DNA from: Pseudomonadota bacterium
GTDB lineage: Bacteria > Desulfobacterota > Desulfobacteria > Desulfobacterales > Desulfobacteraceae
Direction: 5' to 3'
Length of the DNA: 21,116 nt
Assembly (NCBI GenBank): GCA_018816605.1
Contig: JAHIVS010000397.1
Coordinates: forward strand, 1-21,116
The translations under genes and the position numbers were made by a program. Positions 6,778-13,489 of the stretch are shown here, piece by piece; position 1 is the first letter of the stretch, and every line of letters starts with the position of its first letter. The notes under the pieces were generated by a model. The model did not search any database. It was not told the DNA's origin and saw nothing but the letters and a program-made list of their open reading frames with translations.

Positions 6778-8646
6778 TCAGGTCATGGTTCGGGTCAAAT
6801 CAATGCTCAGGGCATAGGCCCCGCCTTCCAGCTTTGCCGTTACCGGGAAAGCGCCGTTTTCAAACACCTTGAGCATGGTCCGGTTGGAAGAAAGAACATC
6901 GGCTGTCATGGTGACGGCACCCCGTTCCTTGGCAAGGCGCGCCAGCATCTGGTATAAAAAGGTGGCAATGCCGTGGCCCTGATATTCTTCATCCACAACA
7001 AAGGCAATATCCATAAAGGGTTTGTCCGGGTGTTTGGCAATCCTGGCTTCGGCAATAAGGGTCTGATGGCCGGGTTCCCCCACAAGCCCCACCACGGACA
7101 GCACATCCCGATAGTCCACATTGACGTAGGCCTGCATTTTGGCGTGGGGCATGGTTTTAATGGGACTGAAATACCGGTAATAAATAGCCTTGTCTGAAAA
7201 CCGATAAAACAGTCTGCGCATCTGGTCTTCATCCGAGGGTTTGATGGCCCGGAAATGAACATGGAGATCGTTTTTGAACCGGTGCTGGGTGGCAATTTCA
7301 GACGGATAGAAATGGGCACTGTCCGCCAGGAACATCTGATCCGGGTAGAGCAGCTTTTCCATTTTCCCGCCATCCACAAGCCCGGGCCGGTCTTCGGGAT
7401 GGGCAATCTCTATCAGGGCCTGGGCCCGTTCCCTCAGGGTCCGGCCCCGAAGGTGGGCCACCCCGTGCTCCGTGACCACAAGGTCCACGGATTCCGGGAG
7501 GCTGAGCAGATCCGGGGACTCATCCAAAAAAAGCCGGATATTGGGGGTGCCTTCCCGGTTCCGGCTGGGAAGGGCCACAATGGTATACCCGCCCTGGGAA
7601 ATTTCAGCTCCGTTGAGGAAATCGGCAATCTGGCCCGGTCCTGCCGAGACATTGGCGGCACTGTTGTGCAGGGCCACCCGGCCGGACAGGTCCACCCGGC
7701 GGACGGGAAGGATCATGACAAACCGGTGGTTGCGACCGATTTCCATGGGACTGAACACCTTGTCAATGCTCTGGAATTCCACCATGGGATTTTTGTCCAG
7801 CCAGTGCATGAGTTCTTTGCTGCCAAGGGCATAGGCGGTCAGGGATCTTCCCCTGAACATGCCTTTTTGGCGGTTGGTCACCGCCCCGCTTTTCACCAAT
7901 TCCATGAGGGCATCCGTGAAAAAAGGCGTATGGATGCCCAGGTTGCGCTTCCGGGACAAATATTTGGGCAGTGCTTCAAAAATAGGGCCAAAGGTAAAGG
8001 CCAGGCAGGATCCGTCCTCAATGACCGCGGCGATATTCTCGGCTATCCTGTCAAATACGGGCTCCACCGGGTACCGGGGAAAATAAAAGGGCGGAACCGT
8101 GGCTTCAACCAGCATGTGAAAATCGTCTATATTCACAAAGGTGTCGCCCAGGGTAAAGGGAATATCCTCATTGACCTCTCCCACCACAAGGGCAGCCTGG
8201 GCCATGGCCCGCCTTGCCACATCAACGCCGACGCCCAGGCTGCAATAGCCGGCCTCATTGGGCGGGGTGATCTGGACAAAGGCCACATCAATGGGAACCT
8301 GGCCTTCCTTCATAAGGGCCGGGATGGCGGAAAACCGTGAGGGGATCATGTCCACCTGGCCTGCGGTAATGGCTTCGGCAGAGATCCAGCCCGAAAAAAA
8401 GGTTCTAAGGCGGTAGCGTTTGGATTCCAGGGCCTTGAATGAAATGGCATCCCCGAAACTGAGCAGCTGGATCAGGGTCAGGTCGTCTAAATGGTATCCC
8501 TGTGCGGTCATGAGGGCATTGACAAGGGTCCGGGGTTCTGCTGTGCCCGTCCCGATAAAAATATGCATACCCGGTTCTATTTTTTTTAACACATCATCCG
8601 TGGAAACGGTGTTTTTTTTCCATGGGGGGCTCTTCTTTTTAAACAT
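6778..8646 (-). CDS. Acetyl-CoA hydrolase/transferase-type protein fused to a GNAT acetyltransferase
   Basis: 622 residues. Residues 1-455 resemble the acetyl-CoA hydrolase / 4-hydroxybutyrate CoA-transferase family: GTGTAEP near 32-38, ITPPNEAGYCSLGVG at 126-140, GIHTPFFTDAL at 237-247, FAMGSKEL-like YALGSKEL at 272-279, and TEHGVAHLRG at 392-401. Residues 463-620 are a GNAT domain like that of Pat-type protein acetyltransferases, with the acetyl-CoA loop VVDEEYQGHGIATFL at 550-564. In family members I know, the catalytic glutamate sits where P241 is here (GIHT-E-), and the GIGxIPDA stretch is FGPIFEAL. CoA-transferase chemistry may therefore be lost or changed, leaving an acyl-CoA-sensing module on an acetyltransferase. 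It heads the probable operon with the dehydrogenase and exporter. Confidence 0.87.
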   Translation of the reverse strand: MFKKKSPPWKKNTVSTDDVLKKIEPGMHIFIGTGTAEPRTLVNALMTAQGYHLDDLTLIQLLSFGDAISFKALESKRYRLRTFFSGWISAEAITAGQVDMIPSRFSAIPALMKEGQVPIDVAFVQITPPNEAGYCSLGVGVDVARRAMAQAALVVGEVNEDIPFTLGDTFVNIDDFHMLVEATVPPFYFPRYPVEPVFDRIAENIAAVIEDGSCLAFTFGPIFEALPKYLSRKRNLGIHTPFFTDALMELVKSGAVTNRQKGMFRGRSLTAYALGSKELMHWLDKNPMVEFQSIDKVFSPMEIGRNHRFVMILPVRRVDLSGRVALHNSAANVSAGPGQIADFLNGAEISQGGYTIVALPSRNREGTPNIRLFLDESPDLLSLPESVDLVVTEHGVAHLRGRTLRERAQALIEIAHPEDRPGLVDGGKMEKLLYPDQMFLADSAHFYPSEIATQHRFKNDLHVHFRAIKPSDEDQMRRLFYRFSDKAIYYRYFSPIKTMPHAKMQAYVNVDYRDVLSVVGLVGEPGHQTLIAEARIAKHPDKPFMDIAFVVDEEYQGHGIATFLYQMLARLAKERGAVTMTADVLSSNRTMLKVFENGAFPVTAKLEGGAYALSIDLTRTMT

Positions 8647-8747
8647 ATAAAAATTACCTTTTTGTGATCAGGTTTGGTTGGGCATAAAATGGATTCAGGC
8701 CAAATATTGACAGATTCCGGATTTTCCGTCAATCAAAGGTTTCATTT

Positions 8748-9638
8748 GTGATCTTCCGGTGGTACACACAATTGATGATAAACTGGTTTGTTTTGACCCT
8801 TATTTCCAGCGTTGCCCTTAGCCTGAGGGAATTGAGCGTGAAAAAGGCAGGCTCTGGCCTGTCGTCTGCCTATATGAGCTGGGGGTTAAATTTTTTCATG
8901 TTTTTGATGATCCTCGGGATCACCCTTTTGTTTGGCAGGACGGTCTCTGTCTCCGGCGAATTTTTAAAGATTCTGGTATTGGCCGCTATAATGGATGCGG
9001 CTGCCACCCTTCTTTATCTCAGCGCCATTAAACACGGAGACCTTTCAAAAACCATTCCCATGCTCTGTTTTATTCCGGTGGTCCAATTGTTTGTAACCCC
9101 TGTACTTGTCCATGAAAATTTATCCTTTCCCGGGATGGCGGGGGTTTTGGTGGTTGTGGCCGGTTCGTATATTTTGAATATTCAGCAGTGGGACGGCTTT
9201 TTTTCGCCCATTAAAGGTCTTGTCCAAAACAAAAGCACCCTGATGATGTTGGCCACCGCCTGCATCTGGGGGGTGAGCTCCAGTTTCCATAAAATCGGAA
9301 TCCGTCAGACAAACCCGTTGTTCTGGGGGGCCTGTGAAATCGGCCTGATTTCCGTGTTTCTATTTCCCATTGCCATGAAGTCCGAGAAAAAATTTTTTTC
9401 TGTTCATAAAATTAAAAAAACCATTTGGCCGGCCCTTTTTTCTACCTTTTCAGTATTGAGCTACTATATGGCCATCAACCTGGGGCCTGTGGCCTATGTT
9501 TCCTCGGTCCGGCGCATGGCGGTTCTGTTCTCCGTTGTTATCGGCGTGGTTGTTTTAAAGGAAAAAGCCCGGACAACCGGGCTTTTGGGAGGGCTTATCA
9601 TGATCCTGGGAAGCGTGATCATCTGTCTGTTCGGTTAG
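8748..9638 (+). CDS. EamA/DMT-superfamily transporter
   Basis: 296 residues, almost wholly hydrophobic with about ten membrane helices in two repeats (roughly 10-145 and 160-295), as in EamA-type permeases that move small metabolites across the inner membrane. The second repeat ends with the typical PVAYVSSVRR...VVLKEK...GGLIMILGSVII pattern. The start used is GTG at 8748, eight bases after AAAGG. An ATG at 8775 is possible and would give 287 residues, but has a poorer ribosome site. The substrate is unknown. It is divergent from the CoA-transferase/GNAT gene and convergent with the YcaO gene, three bases away. Its last codons contain a strong hairpin (9563-9586). Confidence 0.83.
   Translation: MIFRWYTQLMINWFVLTLISSVALSLRELSVKKAGSGLSSAYMSWGLNFFMFLMILGITLLFGRTVSVSGEFLKILVLAAIMDAAATLLYLSAIKHGDLSKTIPMLCFIPVVQLFVTPVLVHENLSFPGMAGVLVVVAGSYILNIQQWDGFFSPIKGLVQNKSTLMMLATACIWGVSSSFHKIGIRQTNPLFWGACEIGLISVFLFPIAMKSEKKFFSVHKIKKTIWPALFSTFSVLSYYMAINLGPVAYVSSVRRMAVLFSVVIGVVVLKEKARTTGLLGGLIMILGSVIICLFG
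9563..9586 (-). terminator. Intrinsic terminator embedded in the EamA 3' coding end
   Basis: A perfect 10-bp stem (AAAAGCCCGG at 9563-9572, CCGGGCTTTT at 9577-9586) closes a 4-base loop. On the minus strand it is followed by five Ts and lies about 55-80 bases beyond the stop of the convergent YcaO gene, the right place to end the MOSC/YcaO transcript. On the plus strand it lies about 50 bases before the EamA stop and has four Ts. Coding constraint (codons for KEKARTTGL) and terminator function would be overlaid. Confidence 0.6.
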
Positions 9639-9641
9639 GGC

Positions 9642-11372
9642 TTATTGCTTTGAAAGCCGTTGAATATTTTCCCTGGCAAAGGTGATGGACGGATCTATTT
9701 TCAGGGCCATTTCATAATAGTTGATGGCAAGGGGTATGTCTCCCAGCTCCCGGTAGCTTGAGCCGATATTGGCATAGTTGATGGCCAGGGAGGGGTCCAC
9801 TTCGATGGCCTTTTCAAAATATTCGATGGCCTTTTCATAGGCCTTTGTCATAAAACAGCACACCCCCATGGTGTTAAATATATCCGGACGCTGGCTGTCA
9901 ATGGCCAGTCCCCGCTCACATGTGGAAAGAGCCCGGGCATAGTGTCCAAGATCCTTGAGGCAGGTCCCCATGTGGGAATAGATATCCGGCAGGTTCAGCC
10001 GGGCTGGGTTCCTTTCCAGGCAGGCGTCAAATTGGGATAGGGCGTTGCCATGTTCATAAAGAGCATTGAACATCAGTCCCTTATAAAAACTGGTATAGTA
10101 TTGGCCCGGCAGGGCTTTCTCAAGGGCATCCAGCCGGGTCAAAGCCTGGATCGGCTCCAGGGTTTCCGTGATCAGCCGGGCGGAGAACATTCCCACGCTG
10201 GCAGCAACGGCCCGTTCCCTGAAATGGGCGCCGGGCATAATGGTATAAAAGGCCGGGATCCCAAGGCCTTCATGCATGGTGTCAATTGCGAGGATATCGA
10301 AATCCCTGTCTGCCAGAGTCTGGATCAGGGTTTCCACTTCCACCCGGATATTATCGCAGGAAAGGTTGGGAAGATCTGTCATGTCCACCATGGAAGTTGG
10401 GTTTGTGATAAAATGGGCGTCCTCAATTCGGGTGAATTTGGGAAGGCCCGAGGCCACATAATTGGACCCTGTGTTAAAATCGCCTGCCAGCTGTGCCGTC
10501 TCTGTCAGGGCCCGGCTCATGGCCTTCTGGGGGTCCGGGGAAGTACCGGCTGTCCAGACAATCTCGCTCATCCCGGGGAAAGTGGCAGGATCCCAGGCCA
10601 GAACCCCAATGGTGGGGATACCGGTATCCAGGGAAAAATCAGTGGCATAGACCTGTATCCCCTGTTGCTTGTATTTTTCCAGCAGTTCTTTTACAAGGGG
10701 ATCGGTAAAGGAGGAAAGGCGTATGCCGGGAACATTGCTGTTCTCATGGCTGACAATGGAGGAGGTATGACGTTCCACCAATTCGCAGATTCCCTGGCTT
10801 AAGGCTTCTTCCGTGCAATTTCCCGCACTGGGTCCGTTGAACTCGTTGATCATGTAAAACCAGTTGAAGGGGATGAAAACTTCCTTTTTCTGGGTCAGAT
10901 TGTATCCCCTTGCCCATTGAAGGGGCAATTGATCAAAAATGGGTTTGACCTTGAGGGCATCGATCTGTGTGTCGTGGACCGATTTGATGATTTGGGAAAA
11001 ATCAAGTGCCTTATCCCCCAATTCTGCCGGCGTGGCAAAAATGAAGTTTTCTTTTTTATTGACAAAGGAGAAGAAACTGAAGCGTTCCCCAAGTTCCATG
11101 ACAGCACTGGCCTCGGATTGCTCCGGGGTACCGCCTTTCCCCATCTGCTTTTTGGTGCCGGTCACCCGCCGGGCGTCTGTCCCGCATTCGGAGAAGAAGA
11201 CCGGGATATCCAGTCTGCCGTTATCAATCCGCCGGGTCTGGCTTAGAATATCCAGGTCCAGATCCGCTGTTCGTTCTTTGAACCGTTTGACGGTCTCGCC
11301 CGGAGACATGATCTTGTCCTGATCGTAGGTATAGCCTTTCATGGCGTCTTGTAATTGAATTTCATAACCCAT
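9642..11372 (-). CDS. YcaO-domain protein with C-terminal TPR repeats
   Basis: 576 residues. Residues 55-405 form a YcaO domain with its ATP-binding signatures: SEASAVMELGER at 86-97, the second ExxER (E197-R201) and RALTETAQL at 288-296. Residues 424-570 hold about four TPR units, e.g. IFNTMGVCCFMTKAYEKAIEYF. YcaO enzymes use ATP to activate peptide amides, for azoline or thioamide formation. E. coli YcaO, also about 580 residues with a helical-repeat tail, takes part in methylthiolation of ribosomal protein S12. No azoline cyclase partner, TfuA or precursor peptide is visible here, so a natural-product role is unlikely. The immediate upstream partner is a MOSC protein, 41 bases away. The target is unknown. 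The start is supported by AAGGA upstream. Confidence 0.87.
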   Translation of the reverse strand: MGYEIQLQDAMKGYTYDQDKIMSPGETVKRFKERTADLDLDILSQTRRIDNGRLDIPVFFSECGTDARRVTGTKKQMGKGGTPEQSEASAVMELGERFSFFSFVNKKENFIFATPAELGDKALDFSQIIKSVHDTQIDALKVKPIFDQLPLQWARGYNLTQKKEVFIPFNWFYMINEFNGPSAGNCTEEALSQGICELVERHTSSIVSHENSNVPGIRLSSFTDPLVKELLEKYKQQGIQVYATDFSLDTGIPTIGVLAWDPATFPGMSEIVWTAGTSPDPQKAMSRALTETAQLAGDFNTGSNYVASGLPKFTRIEDAHFITNPTSMVDMTDLPNLSCDNIRVEVETLIQTLADRDFDILAIDTMHEGLGIPAFYTIMPGAHFRERAVAASVGMFSARLITETLEPIQALTRLDALEKALPGQYYTSFYKGLMFNALYEHGNALSQFDACLERNPARLNLPDIYSHMGTCLKDLGHYARALSTCERGLAIDSQRPDIFNTMGVCCFMTKAYEKAIEYFEKAIEVDPSLAINYANIGSSYRELGDIPLAINYYEMALKIDPSITFARENIQRLSKQ

Positions 11373-11413
11373 TATATTTGTCCTTGGTTGGCGTATTTTT
11401 TTTTGCCGGGTAA

Positions 11414-11845
11414 TCAGTTCAGCAATGCAATACTATCGCCGACCCTGATGATACCCCCTTTTAGAACCTTTGCAAATACACCTTCTTTGGGCATAATGCA
11501 ATCCCCTGTGCGGTAATAGATGGCACATTTTTGATGGCATTGTTTTCCGATTTGGGTGATTTCAACCAGGGCGTCTTTCCCGAGACTTACCCGCTGCCCT
11601 AGGGGCAGGGATTTCCAGTCAATTCCGGTGGTGGCCACATTTTCTGCAAAATCTCCAAAATTGAGTCTGAACGCATCGGTGCTGACCCGTTCAATGCTTT
11701 CTGCAGACAGGAAACTCAGTTGCCGGTGCCAGTCTCCTGCATGGGCATCGTCTTTTATGCCGTGATTCTCAATGAGCTCTGCCCGGTCAACACATTTTTT
11801 TATGGTGCCTTTTTTTTTGCTGGTTGCGATGGAGACTATTTTCAC
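11414..11845 (-). CDS. MOSC-domain protein
   Basis: 143 residues, a small stand-alone MOSC domain (the C-terminal fold of molybdenum cofactor sulfurases). It shows the opening HGIKDDAHAGDWHRQLSFL (28-46), GDFAENVATTGID at 64-76 and the cysteine stretch Q102-C103-H-x2-C107 with C116. MOSC proteins are thought to carry or deliver sulfur, or bind molybdenum cofactor; no partner enzyme is in the window. Start: GTG at 11845 preceded by AGGAAAA. An ATG two bases upstream runs at once into TGA, so GTG is chosen. It is the first gene of a two-gene unit with the YcaO-TPR gene, driven by a good promoter at 11890-11919. Confidence 0.85.
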   Translation of the reverse strand: MKIVSIATSKKKGTIKKCVDRAELIENHGIKDDAHAGDWHRQLSFLSAESIERVSTDAFRLNFGDFAENVATTGIDWKSLPLGQRVSLGKDALVEITQIGKQCHQKCAIYYRTGDCIMPKEGVFAKVLKGGIIRVGDSIALLN

Positions 11846-11889
11846 ATGAATTTTCCTGTAAATCGTTGATTATGGTGGTTCATTGGAAG

Positions 11890-11919
11890 TTTATATCACA
11901 ATGTAGTATACGATTTCAA
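11890..11919 (-). promoter_or_regulatory. Sigma-70-type promoter for the MOSC/YcaO unit
   Basis: On the minus strand, -35 TTGAAA (11919-11914), an 18-base spacer and -10 TATAAA (11895-11890), with TG one base before the -10 box (extended -10). Transcription would start near 11883, giving a leader of about 40 bases with the ribosome site AGGAAAA before the GTG at 11845. It lies in the 81-base gap after the anti-sigma gene. Confidence 0.6.
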
Positions 11920-11926
11920 TAGCTTT

Positions 11927-12487
11927 TTAAAAGACCATGGCGTAGACCTGCCCGTTTTCTTTCCAGACCTGTGCGGCACACCCTTTGGTGGTGGTGGTGT
12001 AGCGGCTACCGTCGGACAGTTCAGAATCCAGGTGATTACTGTTCATGATAAAAAGAGAGCCTGTCTTTCCCTGTTTTTCAATGACAAAGTAGGCCGCCCT
12101 GCATTTGCCCAGGGCACAGAGACGTCCGCCGACAAGGAAACACCCCTGGCCGTTCAGGTCTGGAAGGACCACATTGAATCCCAGTTCTCTTTTTAACATT
12201 TCCAGGGACTGGTAAAGGGTGGCTGCGTCAAAGGAGGTGTGCCTGTTCCCCTTTAGATGGTCCATGACCGCCTGTTCACTGATCTGTTCCAGGTCTTTGA
12301 AGGACGGGGGTGCCAGGGAAAACAAAAGGGCAGTCAGCAGAACCAGGAGAGCGATTCCTGCAATAAAGCCCGTGTGTCTGAGCCGTAAAAACGGGTTGTC
12401 CGGTTTGGATGCAACCCCATCAAGGAAAGAGGGTGTTTTTTCCAGAGACAGGCGCCGGTCGATCTGCGCTTTCAGACTAACGGGCAT
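11927..12487 (-). CDS. Anti-sigma factor, membrane and periplasmic part (frame-shifted from its N-terminus)
   Basis: 186 residues from the ATG at 12487. Residues 36-61 form one membrane helix (FIAGIALLVLLTALLFSL), followed by a roughly 120-residue domain expected in the periplasm. That domain has cysteines at the GQGCFLVGGRLCALGKC stretch and a C-terminal strand (QVYAMVF). The frame stays open upstream to a TGA at 12541-12539 and encodes AEQAIVLAFTQKD, which reads as the natural continuation of the zinc-domain frame (KLYDLDTG). The ATG at 12487 has AAGG only a few bases away, too close to be a good ribosome site. I conclude this is the C-terminal two-thirds of one anti-sigma gene split by a one-base loss near 12526-12528. 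Independent translation by coupling is a less likely alternative. Confidence 0.65.
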   Translation of the reverse strand: MPVSLKAQIDRRLSLEKTPSFLDGVASKPDNPFLRLRHTGFIAGIALLVLLTALLFSLAPPSFKDLEQISEQAVMDHLKGNRHTSFDAATLYQSLEMLKRELGFNVVLPDLNGQGCFLVGGRLCALGKCRAAYFVIEKQGKTGSLFIMNSNHLDSELSDGSRYTTTTKGCAAQVWKENGQVYAMVF

Positions 12488-12654
12488 GTCCTTTTGGGTA
12501 AAGGCAAGGACAATGGCCTGCTCTGCCCGGTATCCAGGTCATAAAGCTTTTTGCAGTCCCCACATGCTGCCATGTGGGCCATGGCCTCGGTATTCCTCAG
12601 GGCATGGCGGCTATCCCGGTTGCGCAGCCAGTGATGAAAGGCCTTACACTCCAT
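12472..12654 (-). CDS. Anti-sigma factor N-terminal zinc-binding domain (frame-shifted)
   Basis: 60 residues. It contains the zinc anti-sigma motif HX3CX2C as H27-MAA-C31-GD-C34, preceded by the short helix typical of these domains, which cover the DNA-binding faces of ECF sigma factors. The start ATG overlaps the end of the sigma gene by 11 bases (ATGGAGTGTAA), so translation is coupled. After LYDLDTG the frame changes into an unlikely tail (QSRPLSLPLPKRTCPLV) and stops. Restoring one G at the GGG of 12528-12526 joins it to the membrane part ending at 11927, which would give a protein of about 242 residues. As sequenced, the sigma factor may lack its membrane-tethered inhibitor. Confidence 0.65.
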   Translation of the reverse strand: MECKAFHHWLRNRDSRHALRNTEAMAHMAACGDCKKLYDLDTGQSRPLSLPLPKRTCPLV

Positions 12655-13228
12655 GTTTTGGATACTGCCCCTTAAAATGAATGGTTACCATATTTTTTTG
12701 GGTCCTTGCCTTCAGTAAATTTGTTTTTATGCCTTCCCTTGCCCGGGTCAACCGGGACATGACGGTACCCATGGGAATGTTAAGAATTTGTGCAATTTCC
12801 TTGTACAGCATATCATCCATGTAATAGAGGGCCAAGACCTCCCTGTATTTCACAGGAAGCTTGTCAATGGCTTCGTTAAGCGTTTTGTTTTCAGATTCTT
12901 CCACAAGCATTTCATCGGCACCCTTTTGCCGGAGATGGTTTTTCAAAAATTCAATATACGCTGTTTCAGACAGCCGTTGCTGGTTTTGATTTTTCCGGCA
13001 GCTTTTAAGAAAATTGTTTCTTAATATCCGTAAAAGCCAGGGCTTGCAACTTTCCGGCTCTTTTAACTGGTGAAATTTGTTAAAGGCCATGAGATAGGTT
13101 TCCTGGACAATATCCTCCGCATCAAATACATTGCCCACATATTTCAGGGCCACATTGTATAAGAGTTTCATGTGGGGATAGGCCAGCTCTTTGAATCTAA
13201 GTTCCGATACCTGTTTTTTAAATATCAT
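12644..13228 (-). CDS. ECF-family RNA polymerase sigma factor
   Basis: 194 residues. Region 2 spans about 15-70 (LLYNVALKYVGNVFDAEDIVQETYLMAF), with the DAEDIVQ core that contacts polymerase and the -10 element. Region 4 spans about 120-175 (LPVKYREVLALYYMDDMLYKEIAQILNIPMGTVMSRLTRARE), a helix-turn-helix for -35 recognition. No region 1.1 or 3 is present, as in RpoE-like ECF factors. Start: the ATG at 13228 lies seven bases after AGGA; a GTG two codons earlier is too close to that site. The zinc anti-sigma gene overlaps its 3' end, the classic ECF/anti-sigma layout. Target genes are unknown. The upstream 255 bases show no clear ECF-type promoter to my eye. Confidence 0.9.
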   Translation of the reverse strand: MIFKKQVSELRFKELAYPHMKLLYNVALKYVGNVFDAEDIVQETYLMAFNKFHQLKEPESCKPWLLRILRNNFLKSCRKNQNQQRLSETAYIEFLKNHLRQKGADEMLVEESENKTLNEAIDKLPVKYREVLALYYMDDMLYKEIAQILNIPMGTVMSRLTRAREGIKTNLLKARTQKNMVTIHFKGQYPKHGV

Positions 13229-13489
13229 GATCACGTCCTGATTTTGCCCCTTTGTGTCTTAAAGGTAATCAGAATATGGATCAATTCAATTGCACTGTCT
13301 GTTTTCTTTTGTACGCCCGGTGTTTTGGCAGAGACTCCGGATCACCCCAGCCCTTTTTCCGTCTTTATCCTAAGGACAGCCGTGCCGGTTTTTTTATTCC
13401 CGTATTTTTGGCAGGAAGGGGGCAGGCGTTTTGCCTTTTATCATTATTTCACTGTCCGACCGGCCAGAATGCAATAAAGAAAGCCCCAT

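Noticed and set aside
7255..8340. Long plus-strand open frame (361 codons) opposite the CoA-transferase/GNAT gene
   Set aside because: It is an antisense shadow of a clearly conserved protein, and its glycine- and histidine-rich translation is typical of such mirror frames.
8707..8735. TTGACA box upstream of the EamA gene
   Set aside because: No acceptable -10 element lies at 15-19 bases, so I do not list it as a promoter.
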